Of a stretch of DNA of 64,000 nucleotides, positions 20,001 through 29,479 are shown in pieces. Origin of the DNA: Aurantiochytrium sp. KH105 (Eukaryota; Sar; Bigyra; Thraustochytrida; Thraustochytriidae). The stretch lies in NCBI GenBank assembly GCA_003116975.1, contig BGKB01000138.1, positions 1 through 64,000 of the forward strand, written 5' to 3'. The notes under the pieces were generated by a model that saw nothing but the letters and a program-made list of their open reading frames with translations, was not told where the DNA came from and did no database searches. The translations under genes and the position numbers were made by a program. Positions within the stretch are counted from its first letter, which is position 1. Each line of letters begins with the position of its first letter.

Positions 20001-23000
20001 CCAAAAGCTCGTACAGCAGAAGGTATGCATTATTGTCACGCGCGCCGTACTGCTTGAACTTGCCCATGCCGCCGAGACCAAGGCTCATGCCGCCCATATT
20101 CATTCCGCCGCTGTTCGAGCTTGAGCTCCAACCGCCTTGCGACCCACCGCCGCTTCCCAGAGGCCCACCAAAGCATTCCTCCTCAAGATTGCGCACGTCA
20201 AAGGGCGTCACGCGCTCGTCGTCGAATCGAAACCAAGATCCCGACCGACGGTCCTTGATGAACGAATAGTAATGGCCAAAGTTCGCACCTGAACCTTGAT
20301 GCACCACGACTCCACTAAGCTCGTACACAGTGTTGGGCTTAGGCTTGATTGCTGCATCTCCGTCCGCGTCCGTTCCTTCGGGTGACTCCTCTTTTCGTTC
20401 AGCTTCAGCGAGTTTAACGGGCTCGGAGCTCTGCGCGAGCGCTGGCGACGCACGACCCGCCGAGCCTTCGACCTTGGTTGAACCGGAAACAACTTCTGCC
20501 GCCTCGACGCTCGGAGCTGCGGGGTTGGCCCGCGAGGCTTCCTCATCGAACTTTTCCATGACGGCTGCGCGCGTGAATCGATACAGGTCGATGCGGTGCT
20601 CAAAGCTGACGCGATGGTTCAATTTGGTGGGCTGCATAATTTCGTAGTCAAAGTCGAAACGTTGTAACTGGACAACGAGCACAGGTGGCAACTTGGAAAA
20701 GCACTTGATCTGATCCGCCTCAAATCGCCGCTCCTTGTCCTTGGTGTTGCACACCTCACACTCGAGACCGCTCAATTTCTCCGCCTTGAACCACGACTCC
20801 AGTGCGTCATCCAAAGAGTGGAGCGTGGGTCCAGCCATGCCGCTTCGTACATTGAGAGTCAGAAATGGTGTACCGACCTCCGACTCAGTGCGATGCTTGC
20901 CATCGCAGTTGCGCACGTTCATCGTACATGTTCGCACGTAGAGCATATCCTGCAAAGCTTTGCACTGACTCTTGCCTTGGGTCGTCTCCTCCAAATAGTC
21001 GACAAGCCGCGAGTAAAATTCGATGGCGTCGTTCTGCGAGAGATGTCCATCCGTCAATTTGAGACCGGCCGACTCATTCACAAATCCCCGCGGGTTGAAG
21101 AACCGCTTGTCCGAATGCTTAAGGAACGTGAATGTGTACTGCAGAGCGCGCAAGAGCCGGTTCTTCTTGCTATCGCGCATGCGGGGAATGTCATTCCACA
21201 GGTACTCTGCGCCTTCGTCCTCCTCGTGGGGGCCAATCTCGTCCTGCACGCCATCGTCGAGGGCCCGATTGATCGCGCCAGTCTTCGAAGCAACAATTGA
21301 TCCAAGGACACCTGGGGCGTGGAGGATCCAGTCGCGCAGCGCCGGGGCCATAAAGAGCTGTTGCAGAACGGAATTCTGATAGCATGTTGCGCCTTGATTG
21401 ACAAGGCCCACAAAGCCAGACGGGGACTTGCGAAAGTCTACAGGCTTGAAACTCCAGTCGAGCCGGCCCTGCCGAGTGACAGGCACAGGCGTATCGCGCA
21501 CAAACTGACTCGAGGCGTCTACCAGCCACTTGAGGCAGCGATCCGAGGCCTCCGCCATGAGTCGGAGAAGCCCAAACACTCGCGTCCGCACATCCGGAAG
21601 AGATGCAATTGCGCTCGCGCGCTTCTTCGACGCGCTCGGCACTGCCATGAGGAACCGATGAAAGAGTGACTCCATAAGAGGCGTGCACATGGATGCGTCC
21701 TCACACACTGTCTTATCCTCTTGCAGAATGAGTTCCATCAGATCCAGATATCCAATGAGGGTGTCATCCAAGAGTGTCAGCGTCACCGTTTTGATGGCAA
21801 TATACTGCGGGGAGTCCTCATTTGCGACAGAGCGGCGCGGCCTGCCTGGACGTGGCTTGAAGGTCTGTGCACGAAGCGCAGCGCCGAAAGAGTTCAACAG
21901 CTTCGCCTCGCGCCGAATCTGCTGCCGCGAGAGCGCGGGGTACTGTACGAGACGAGCAATAACAAGCCGCGTGAACCGGTCGACTCGGAATTGGCCTTGG
22001 ATGATCTCCCTGCGCACAAAAGCAAAGTAGTCGTCGCATGTTGGGCAGTTTCGAGGTATCGTGTACAAGGTCTCGTGAGCGAGTGACTCCACGGCGTGCC
22101 TGTTCTCTTCTGAAAAGGAACAAAGCATGGACAAGAGATCCCGGAGCATATCACGCACAACCGAGAAACGACTGAGGGCGAGAACATCAACAACTGAAGA
22201 TGCACCGAGCCACGCAAGGTGGTGTGCTTGCTGGTGGTGAACTTGTGATGCGAGAAACTCTGCACCGAGAGCCTCGTTCGACTGCAAAACCATAAAGGAG
22301 GTCTGCACCGCATCGACCAGGACCTCGAGCATGGCATTGTCGCTTTCGCTGGCCTGATCTTTGCCGTTTCCGCGTCCTCCCGCGGACGCATCGCGGTTCA
22401 GCGTCATGCCGAGGTCATCTTCACCATACCCAAACCCGGACTCTGTCTCCGCTGGTTCGTCGCTCTCGTCGTCTTCCGTCTCGTCTTCGTCAGGGCCGTC
22501 TTCAGGCAGCGACGGAATCGGAATTTCTTCAGCATCTCCGCCGCCGCTCGCTGACATTTCCTGCGATGCGCTAGCCATGCGCTCCGCCTCAGCATGAATG
22601 CCGCTCTGGGAACATGTCGCGCGGTGTGCGAGAACGATGAGAACGGACAAGTTACGCGCCAAAAGCTTGAGATCTGAGTGCCGCGAGATGGACTCTTTCG
22701 ACGCTGGACTGAACGCCATGCCGCGCGCTGGCTTGAAGTCTTCCATTTGAACGTCTTTGACCCGGCCGCCGGCTTGCACTCGCAAAGGAGTAGCATTCTT
22801 GCCAGTATGCGGATCCTGCGCAGTGCCAGTGGTCGCTCCGGCAAGGGATCCGCGCACACAGAAGCGAATGATTCGCATGACGACAGGGAGCGCCACAGAC
22901 TGCTGCCACACCCAGTACCATCCTTGCTCTACGCGACCGGTATCCGATGATTCGGAGAGAATGCGGCCAAGGAGCCAGACAACCTCCTGAAAGCCTTCTG

Positions 23001-26000
23001 TCTTGAAAAAGTAGCTGCGCCACGTGCTCGCCTCTGTGAGCGAACCATTTTCCACAACGCCTCTCGAGGACGATTTGGGCGCGACAAAGTCATCTTCCAT
23101 CGAGACATCATCATCATCATCATCGTCATCCTCATCGAGGTCTTCAGCAATGGCAGCCCCATCCGACATCTCGAAACGCGAGCGCGACTGCTGATTGCCA
23201 ATGAGACGGTTGACGATCATGAGCACATAGAGGGCACGAAGCATGTACGGCCCATGTGGGCGCAGCTCCTCGCCCCAATCGACGGCTGTCTTGGAAGCCT
23301 CGCTGAGTCGACGAAGCATGCCTTGATCGGTGGGCAGGGTCTGTAAGAGCTCCCAGAGCTCGACGCGGGTCGTGTTGGAGATGGATGGATCGTCGAGCAA
23401 GCGCATCAGCATGCTTACATATTTGCTGCCTTCGGTGGTAATGAGCATCGATGGCAAGTCTGCGTCACGCTCCACCTCGGAGATGGGCGCCTCCATCTCC
23501 GCCGTTTCATCGACGTCAACATAGACCACGTAACGCAGAATGCGCGAAGTCGCTGTGCGGTTCACGCCAGCGGCTTGATCCGCTTCGGGAAGAATGCTGT
23601 CGAGTGTATTCTGCATGCCAATCAACACGCGTTCGTGTCCGTAGTCGGCGCTCCGGCTCACAAACTGACCGGGTTGCTGATTGTGCCCAAGACCACGCTG
23701 CGATTTGTGAAAGATTGGCACGCTCAAAGAAATGGTACGCTGATTCAAAGGACAATGCAGTTCGTCCTTGGCGACGAGATCCTCGAGGATCATTTGCTGC
23801 AGAGCACCAAGCGTGTGTTTCTCGCGCGCGTGCAGAATGAGGGCTCGATAGCTCCGGGCAGCCTGCTCGACATCATCTTCAGCAATCACGCCTGGCGATG
23901 GCTGCACGGGGAGAGACCTTGGATCAAGCGTGGCGCGCGCGAGCATTTGATATGTGTTGTTGGAAGAGGCCGACGTTATGCTGTGGTCCAATGGATCCAT
24001 GGACCCCATGTCGCGCCGGATTCGGGAGCCGTCGACAAGCCAAATCGAATGTTCCTTTGATACCTCGTCGTAATCCAAGATCATGCCATGCATGTATCGG
24101 GCAGCCTGTGCGCGTCGTACTTGCGATGTGATGGTGCCAGGAACACTGATTTGCAGCGCCTTACCGACATCGCGCTTCGAAAACAAGAGAACTTTGTCAT
24201 GATGCACCTGAAAGTGGAGCTCTGCGCCCCGCGGCGGCGCGTGCGGAATGAGACGCGCCGTCTGCGGAAACGCATTGAGGTAGTTGGTGATGAGGCGAAT
24301 GCAACGTTGCACACGCGCCGTTCCAGATCCTTTGGATGTGACAGACTGCTCGAGCAAAGCAAAGGTGCGATCGAGAAATGCTCTTCTGCGCTCAAGTCCA
24401 GTCTTTTGGTCGGTCAAGTGATGCCCTGGGGCTCCGGCATCAGGCTCGAGGTCTCCAGCAATGTCCACAATCGGATCCTCGCTAATGTCAACATCAGAAG
24501 CACCAGTGCTTGCAGTTTCCGAGCCAAGGGCCTCAATCCTGCATTGAACCTGCAGCAAGAGATCCATGGCACGCGCCGAAGTTGCTTCGGGCGCGGACTC
24601 GACAATGCGCCAGAGCGTGTCGATACCAACAACGTCGGCTCTCTTCACGACGCTGATGCGGATATCGCCTGCGCTCGACTGGTCAGATCGGGTGGGCCCG
24701 CTGGACAAACTGAAGCCGGACATGCGCGAGGAGGCCAGGGCGCTGGGTGAGAGAGCGTTGTTGGGTGAAGCCAGAGACGCCGCCGCCGGGTTACTTCCCG
24801 TGGCCGAAGAGGGTTCCGTACCCGAGGATCGGTTGCGAGGTGTCTGATTGAATTCGGTGAAGATAGAAGACCGATGCTTTTGCATCTTTTTCACTTTTTC
24901 GCCCTTGCCAGTGCTGATGGTGGTGGTGGTGGAGCTGCCACCATTTTCTGTCTCGGCCAATTGCGAGGATGGAGAACAGGTATTGTTGTTTTCGTCCTGC
25001 GACGGGGTCGAAGAGGATGCCGAAACGGGAGCCGCGGAGGCTGCTGCGGCGGAGCTCTCTGCATCGGCGGCCTTTACATGAGTATCAAGAATCGTAGAGG
25101 AGATGGACTCGGAGGTGGCATTCGCGACACCGACATGATTAAGCGCCTCGCCGTCGAGAATGTCCTCTGCACGATTGACGTCAAGAAAGAAGGCAGAAAA
25201 GCACTTGAAACCAGGCTCGCTCAGCTGCTTGAACTCCATGTCCCCGCAGAGAAGCTGTGAGAAAACCTGACTCGTAACCTCGGCCGAGAGGCCCGGACAG
25301 AGTCCGTTGTCGACGACGGCCACTTGGCGTAGCCAGACCATGCAAATTTCTCGCTCGAGCGGCTGCGCGAGGGCTTCCCAAAGTTGATGCACGAGCTCAA
25401 ACTTGAGCATGAGACGCGACCGCGACACGCAATATTGGAGAAAGTCAAGCCGAATCTGGAGCGTTTGCATGTGCGTGAGAAGCTGTTCCCGTGTCACCTT
25501 TACGCTCATACTCGTCCGGTGGCAGTGGGCTTTGATTTCTTCGACAACGAGCTCGAGCAGCTTGTAGCGCTCCTGAAGCTCCAGAATAAGGCCGCTCTGC
25601 GTGCGGAGCTGTTTCGCCCCATCCCCGTCTTCTTGTACAATCAGTGAGGCGTGCGTCTCCTCGTTGCCTGTACCTTGTGTGTCACGCGAGGAGGATGGGT
25701 CGATGGCGTCTGCGTCTGCAGCAAGGCCAGCACCGTTATCGGGGCTGGACTCAAAGGCCGTGTTACTTCCGGGAAATGCCGCAGAATAGGACTGCGAGGC
25801 GCTTTCAAACGTGCTATTGACAAAGGTACGTCCCGTCGAAGATAGCGGCGATGAGCTCACCTGAATCACGTCAAACATGAGGATGATCTTTTGCAAAAGC
25901 TCATATGCGGTGGAGATGCGCACGGCTTGCGAGGCTGTCTCTGGCTTTGTCGCTTGCGCATCTTGTGCAGAGGCCTGGAGAATCTCAATGTAGGTGACGA

Positions 26001-27684
26001 TGTGGCGCGCGCGAAGCATGCAAGCGTTGGGCATCCGAAGCACCTCGACAACAAAGTCCACAAGCTGCTTACGGCGCGGACTGCTCAGGTCGGTCGTCGT
26101 CTCGAGAAGACGCCAGAGCAGATCCAGAAGCGCTTGCAGCACGCTCACCTCACAGAGTGAAAGGTTTGACTTGTAGCCAGCGGACGCGGTGCCGCAACTC
26201 ATGAGTTTTTCCACAAAAAACAGCATGTCGCCGCGGTGGTCGTCGACAAGGCGCGAGGCACAGCGGAGAATATAGGCAGCCGTGGGCGGATGCACGTCGT
26301 GGTCGACCGCGAGCTCGGCGAGAAGGGACTGAACAGCACCTCGTACAGAGTCGTGGTGACCAACACAGCACTTGAACATGAGATCGACGTGTTTCTCCTG
26401 CATGGCGGCTCCGCGCGCCATGAACTCCAAAAGTCGCTGGCTGCGACCCACGAGAGCGGGGTGCAAGGCGTCCGTGGACCCGAACAGTTTTTCAAGAACT
26501 TCGTTGTCCACGAGCCACTCGTGCATGGATTTGGTGTCAAACATGTAATCATCGGCCGCCCCCGCGCCTGCTGGCGGCGGTGGCGGCGGCGGAGGGGGCG
26601 CTGTCGTTGACATTGAAGATCCGAGGCCGTCGGTGGATCCCATGGAGCGTGCCCCTGCCTGTTGCGCGTCGGTCACGAGCTCCCCGATGAGATCGAGGCC
26701 GAGCTTGCGCAGCTGAAAGGCGCTCGAGGTAAAGGTTCGAAGCGCAAGGGTCCGCAAAAAGTAGCGAAGGCGCTCGTCGTCGCCCAAGACAACCTTGAGA
26801 GCCTTGCGCAATTTGGCAAGCTCGACCGTGCGCTGCGTCTTGAGGGCCTCTTCATCCATGCGCTCCACGGCTTGAATGGCAGCGCGGCAAGCCGCCTCAG
26901 CGCGCTCTCGGCCAATTAAGTCCTGCGCCTGAACAAAGGGTTCGAGCAAGAGCACTACTTCGTTTGCGGTCAGCGACCGGGCTTGCCCGGTCGAAGAAGA
27001 AGAAGAAGAAGAGTTGAGGTTTTCTCCGGTCGAAGCGCCGCCCGCAGTGTCCGAGACGCCAGGGTCCCCTGAGCCACCCTGCGTGCGGCGCACGGGCACC
27101 TTTCCCGTCATCATTTGCTCAAGGAGATCGAAGCCGCCTTTTTCGTAGAAGGTTTTCACCACAATTTCACGTACTTTGAAGCCACGCGAGCGTTTGATCA
27201 CCTCTCGCGAGGTCAATTCGGCATCCATGGCGTCAGGCGTCGAGTAAAAGACAGCGTCTGGGCTCAAAATACGCGCCAGAAGTTGGAGGTACTGCACGTG
27301 CTGGTATTTTTTGAGGTCGTGAAGGACTAGCTCGCATGTACCCTGCAGCACGACCTGGAAATTATGGAGGAGCTTGACCAAGACAGAATGTGCCGTCTGT
27401 TCGAGGAAGATTCCCACAACGCCTTCGATGCATTCGCGCATGAAGGCCTCCACTTCTGGGGACCCGGCAAACTGGAGTGCCACGGTCATGGCCTTTCCAC
27501 ATGGCGCATATTCAACGCTTTGATTCTCGACATACAAGTTGGAAACATATGTGAGCTGTTGGAGCTGCTGGCGGTCCATTCCGCTCGGCGTCGTCTGTTG
27601 CATGCCGGCGTTGGCGTTACTGCCCGCGCCCGCGGCGCTGGGATTGACGCCCGGAGGATCGATATCACGAGGTGTGGCGCCCAT
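17005..27684 (-). CDS. Giant USP-family ubiquitin carboxyl-terminal hydrolase (USP9X/24/34-like)
   Basis: This is a single 10.7-kb exon encoding 3559 residues. The catalytic USP domain is internal. Its Cys box GLVNQGATCYQNSVLQQLF gives Cys2101 and its His box GANFGHYYSFIKDRR gives His2471, followed by WFRFDDERVTPFDV and the EECFGG signature typical of the large USP9X/USP24/USP34 group. Zinc-type CxxC pairs (LECEVCNTKDKE) lie between them. The long flanks are helical and probably armadillo-like. Low-complexity insertions include poly-Pro (about residue 360), an acidic run (EDLDEDDDDDDDD) and a C-terminal acidic then Gln/His-rich tail. Length and domain position are closest to human USP34 (about 3500 residues). 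The protein should cleave ubiquitin from substrates; the substrates are unknown. The ATG at 27684 opens a Gly/Ala/Asn-rich leader. Confidence 0.93.
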   Translation of the reverse strand: MGATPRDIDPPGVNPSAAGAGSNANAGMQQTTPSGMDRQQLQQLTYVSNLYVENQSVEYAPCGKAMTVALQFAGSPEVEAFMRECIEGVVGIFLEQTAHSVLVKLLHNFQVVLQGTCELVLHDLKKYQHVQYLQLLARILSPDAVFYSTPDAMDAELTSREVIKRSRGFKVREIVVKTFYEKGGFDLLEQMMTGKVPVRRTQGGSGDPGVSDTAGGASTGENLNSSSSSSSTGQARSLTANEVVLLLEPFVQAQDLIGRERAEAACRAAIQAVERMDEEALKTQRTVELAKLRKALKVVLGDDERLRYFLRTLALRTFTSSAFQLRKLGLDLIGELVTDAQQAGARSMGSTDGLGSSMSTTAPPPPPPPPPAGAGAADDYMFDTKSMHEWLVDNEVLEKLFGSTDALHPALVGRSQRLLEFMARGAAMQEKHVDLMFKCCVGHHDSVRGAVQSLLAELAVDHDVHPPTAAYILRCASRLVDDHRGDMLFFVEKLMSCGTASAGYKSNLSLCEVSVLQALLDLLWRLLETTTDLSSPRRKQLVDFVVEVLRMPNACMLRARHIVTYIEILQASAQDAQATKPETASQAVRISTAYELLQKIILMFDVIQVSSSPLSSTGRTFVNSTFESASQSYSAAFPGSNTAFESSPDNGAGLAADADAIDPSSSRDTQGTGNEETHASLIVQEDGDGAKQLRTQSGLILELQERYKLLELVVEEIKAHCHRTSMSVKVTREQLLTHMQTLQIRLDFLQYCVSRSRLMLKFELVHQLWEALAQPLEREICMVWLRQVAVVDNGLCPGLSAEVTSQVFSQLLCGDMEFKQLSEPGFKCFSAFFLDVNRAEDILDGEALNHVGVANATSESISSTILDTHVKAADAESSAAAASAAPVSASSSTPSQDENNNTCSPSSQLAETENGGSSTTTTISTGKGEKVKKMQKHRSSIFTEFNQTPRNRSSGTEPSSATGSNPAAASLASPNNALSPSALASSRMSGFSLSSGPTRSDQSSAGDIRISVVKRADVVGIDTLWRIVESAPEATSARAMDLLLQVQCRIEALGSETASTGASDVDISEDPIVDIAGDLEPDAGAPGHHLTDQKTGLERRRAFLDRTFALLEQSVTSKGSGTARVQRCIRLITNYLNAFPQTARLIPHAPPRGAELHFQVHHDKVLLFSKRDVGKALQISVPGTITSQVRRAQAARYMHGMILDYDEVSKEHSIWLVDGSRIRRDMGSMDPLDHSITSASSNNTYQMLARATLDPRSLPVQPSPGVIAEDDVEQAARSYRALILHAREKHTLGALQQMILEDLVAKDELHCPLNQRTISLSVPIFHKSQRGLGHNQQPGQFVSRSADYGHERVLIGMQNTLDSILPEADQAAGVNRTATSRILRYVVYVDVDETAEMEAPISEVERDADLPSMLITTEGSKYVSMLMRLLDDPSISNTTRVELWELLQTLPTDQGMLRRLSEASKTAVDWGEELRPHGPYMLRALYVLMIVNRLIGNQQSRSRFEMSDGAAIAEDLDEDDDDDDDDVSMEDDFVAPKSSSRGVVENGSLTEASTWRSYFFKTEGFQEVVWLLGRILSESSDTGRVEQGWYWVWQQSVALPVVMRIIRFCVRGSLAGATTGTAQDPHTGKNATPLRVQAGGRVKDVQMEDFKPARGMAFSPASKESISRHSDLKLLARNLSVLIVLAHRATCSQSGIHAEAERMASASQEMSASGGGDAEEIPIPSLPEDGPDEDETEDDESDEPAETESGFGYGEDDLGMTLNRDASAGGRGNGKDQASESDNAMLEVLVDAVQTSFMVLQSNEALGAEFLASQVHHQQAHHLAWLGASSVVDVLALSRFSVVRDMLRDLLSMLCSFSEENRHAVESLAHETLYTIPRNCPTCDDYFAFVRREIIQGQFRVDRFTRLVIARLVQYPALSRQQIRREAKLLNSFGAALRAQTFKPRPGRPRRSVANEDSPQYIAIKTVTLTLLDDTLIGYLDLMELILQEDKTVCEDASMCTPLMESLFHRFLMAVPSASKKRASAIASLPDVRTRVFGLLRLMAEASDRCLKWLVDASSQFVRDTPVPVTRQGRLDWSFKPVDFRKSPSGFVGLVNQGATCYQNSVLQQLFMAPALRDWILHAPGVLGSIVASKTGAINRALDDGVQDEIGPHEEDEGAEYLWNDIPRMRDSKKNRLLRALQYTFTFLKHSDKRFFNPRGFVNESAGLKLTDGHLSQNDAIEFYSRLVDYLEETTQGKSQCKALQDMLYVRTCTMNVRNCDGKHRTESEVGTPFLTLNVRSGMAGPTLHSLDDALESWFKAEKLSGLECEVCNTKDKERRFEADQIKCFSKLPPVLVVQLQRFDFDYEIMQPTKLNHRVSFEHRIDLYRFTRAAVMEKFDEEASRANPAAPSVEAAEVVSGSTKVEGSAGRASPALAQSSEPVKLAEAERKEESPEGTDADGDAAIKPKPNTVYELSGVVVHQGSGANFGHYYSFIKDRRSGSWFRFDDERVTPFDVRNLEEECFGGPLGSGGGSQGGWSSSSNSGGMNMGGMSLGLGGMGKFKQYGARDNNAYLLLYELLDGPRSGVATAYQPKLSMPRAPSMDSAPVLESPATNSLGFARAGQLVCRLQVWLRQARLALTAKHRLKKIEQDVWEDNQRTLRHGLVMVPTFMDFCLGLLQIQSTDEDTLEATAKMGLIVYTRATLRIHSLKSRLRVWDTKLRDLLRRSLDMAPGVIPWFLEAVCKPDIRHDTLEPLLQHCTEKAARSFAVSLLNDVIGLAVDAAWGPSIAEGTDVPQQAVEGALVQFVDVMCALLPMEPTNCRFMRPYFAVWQGLCRAPPLRDMLLERDVDVLLLRVYQLADPSLRAAGRNRGSSLDLHSAQQQQAGALSGVVEGDFSALVDALTLLLMGSTSDESYRRLSRLSGYYEDPMSADGDGDAEDIEDEFGEEPGIVGAGEEGTEEHARSSTMSWFMRQARMSRAVRLARGMPSKGDAPSATAHLPEAVIIAMARRDPRPGALLLARACKGDIKLSVAVIRELLSSMDTSIGMLEISNTTVESICARIKAVALALSAVGSIEDGHLYERSREIVHSCLTQMIQLQKEVKSLASRQEAHRTGARYPQSIYYDSETEDMYHVNVYAVYRLAKTLGQLYVVNAGVREVMNEFQQHWVDWVPKWLDSHSYKRALGGNMDVWTRSVAKGRTVRLLMRAAAMAHPKFRYKMIPPEKVTIIVKGAGTPECNGEYIFDGYFRPNESNQIDSVTPKFVKFVRGRPYNLYRCQVKDKQYTWYISELSAKPGTNSDTDYYSSHQGNPSSMPPEGGWTPCGQGAKPAPSHVRILREAFDPEDDPCKALETRKQIAAQRQAAAANTRAARAGSSSASTAAPSSAGPAAAAAVSSGARPGGNSSSSAFTSTPSASRATPTVTPVAFSSAANANSSFHVQTSGGDRHLRPSAAFGGEDNDDEGEDGDDEEEDDDEDDERETGVGEDSFGHEVGESASSDLAALRPFGAGRSDDDDDLDDAASDQAVIPGGSVDGDFDDDRDNLSTASGSGSDQQQQQRQQQQQQHQQQPSHGEPHHM

Positions 27685-29479
27685 CGTTGCTTTGCCGTCG
27701 TCGTCGTCGTCGAGCTCGTGAGTCTCGGCCCTTTTACTGGCCTGGTGATCTCAGCGTTTCCGAGCGTCGCTCCACGTTTCTCTGAGCCGTGTTGAGTTGT
27801 GCTGTGTTGTGTTGTGATGTGCCGGGCTGCACGAGCAAGAGAGCGCTCGCGCAGAGCAGGGACCAGGGGCAGGATCCGTATCTCTATCTTCGGAAGAAGG
27901 GAGACGGGGCGAACGAAGGATCCTGGCCGAGACGGCTCTCCTGCGAACTCGGACTCGTGCGGGGATCAAAGGCCGCGCGGGGCTCGCGAAAGACTCGCGC
28001 GTTCGCCTCGTGCTCGCGCCCTCGGCCGGGCCCTGCGCGTCTGCTGGTCCGCACGCTCGGTCGGCTCGCGTCGCGTCGACTCGCGTCGCAAGGAGGCGAC
28101 GAGGCAGAGCTGGCCGGCCGGCGCGTCTGCTGGTCTCGGCGCCGTTGCTGCGCGCGGTCCGGGCGCGGCGTCTCCACGCGGGGGCGCGCGGAGCGAGCGG
28201 GAACAGGGCGCGCGGTCCGACGCGGGTCCCGCGGTCGCGTCGCGAGGCCGCGGCGCCCGAGGCGGCGGAGAAGTCCGCGTTTACCCGGCCGGGCTCGCCG
28301 GGCCCGATTCGAACCGCCCAAACGAAGCCGCCGCGCCGCGACGCCTGCGTGCCTGCCTCCGCCTGCCTGCGCCTGCCCGCTCGCGTGCGCGCGCGTGCGC
28401 GAGGGAGCGGCGCGAGGGAGCGGCGCTACGTCTCGCGCGAACCTGCGCCCGCGCCGGGCGATGGTCCCGGGAAGGTCGGCGAGGATGGTTTGCTCGCGGC
28501 GCGCCTTGGATTTTCTTCGCTCGTGCTTCTCTCGTTACATACATTCGCGCCTTGGTTCGAGTGACTAGGCAGAAAAGCAGGCAGGCCTCGAAGGCACTTC
28601 TTTCAAGTTGGGATGAAGAGGATAGGATCGCGGGGGAGTCTGATGATGGGGAGGAGCAAGCACGACTTCAAGGCCGAGGAACTCGTGCAACAAGCTTGCT
28701 TCGCTTGCTCGTTCGTCGCGCGGTGGCTTGAAATGTCATTGGGTGGACGTGCAGCTGCAGATGGTTGTGAGGGAGTCGAGGGGACTCGGATTAAGAAAAA
28801 AGATACGCGGGACGCTGGGCGGGCAGACACTGACCCTGAGTGCCAAACGATGTAATGACTCGTGATGCTCGCTTGCTTGCTTGCTTGCTTGCTTGCTTGC
28901 AGTGCTTAAATGATTGCTTGTTTATACGTAGTAGTTGCTTGCGTAGTTGCTTACTTGCTTGCTTTGGGTTGCTTGCGATTTGCTTGCATTGTTTTGCTTT
29001 CGTTTGGTTGCTTGCCTGCTTGTTCGTCTGGCTGCAAATTTGTAAAGAAAGCGAATTTTCCAAGCTTGCGTTCACGTCGACAACCTCATCAAGCCCATCT
29101 TTCGTCCGCTGCCGCTTTTCGGTCGGCACGGACACGCGGCTATCCTTCTCGAGTTCCTCGCAAGAGTGCCTGTCCTGCGCTCTCTCTTCTCCTCTGTCGA
29201 ATCCGCGCTGGCACTCTCTCTCTCTCTCCTTCTCTCTCTCTTTGCAGGAGAAGAGGTCAAAGCCTTGCGACATGCAGGCAGGCAGGCATAAACCTCAAGG
29301 CAGATCGGGATCGTCGGAGCGTGCGCGCGACAGGACGCACGGCGCCCAAAGCACTTGCGAGTGAGCGAGCGAGCACGCACGCACGCACGCACGCTCTCTT
29401 GCACGCTCGCACGCACACGAGCAGCAAGCGCTGTGCGCGACGAGGACAGCGCAGCCCGTGAGGCTAACGACCACTCGCC
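27685..29479. other. Divergent promoter region between the USP and PARP-finger genes
   Basis: This is 1.8 kb without a supported gene. About 27950-28500 is extremely GC/CpG-rich and produces long open frames on both strands with Arg-rich translations, which I treat as compositional. Then come GCTT repeats (28865-28905, and degenerate copies to about 29030), a CT-rich tract (about 29210-29245) and GAGC/CGCA repeats (29358-29412) just upstream of the plus-strand gene. Confidence 0.6.
28868..28903. repeat. (GCTT)n tetranucleotide repeat
   Basis: About eight perfect copies of GCTT/CTTG, with imperfect copies continuing toward 29030. Confidence 0.9.

Noticed and set aside
28300-28330. tRNA T-loop-like GGTTCGAATC on the minus strand
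   Set aside because: The flanking bases do not form a T-stem or acceptor stem, so it is not a tRNA gene.
27789-28731. Plus-strand 259- and 310-codon open frames and a minus-strand 145-codon frame
   Set aside because: CpG-rich divergent promoter; three overlapping Arg-rich frames, no family features.
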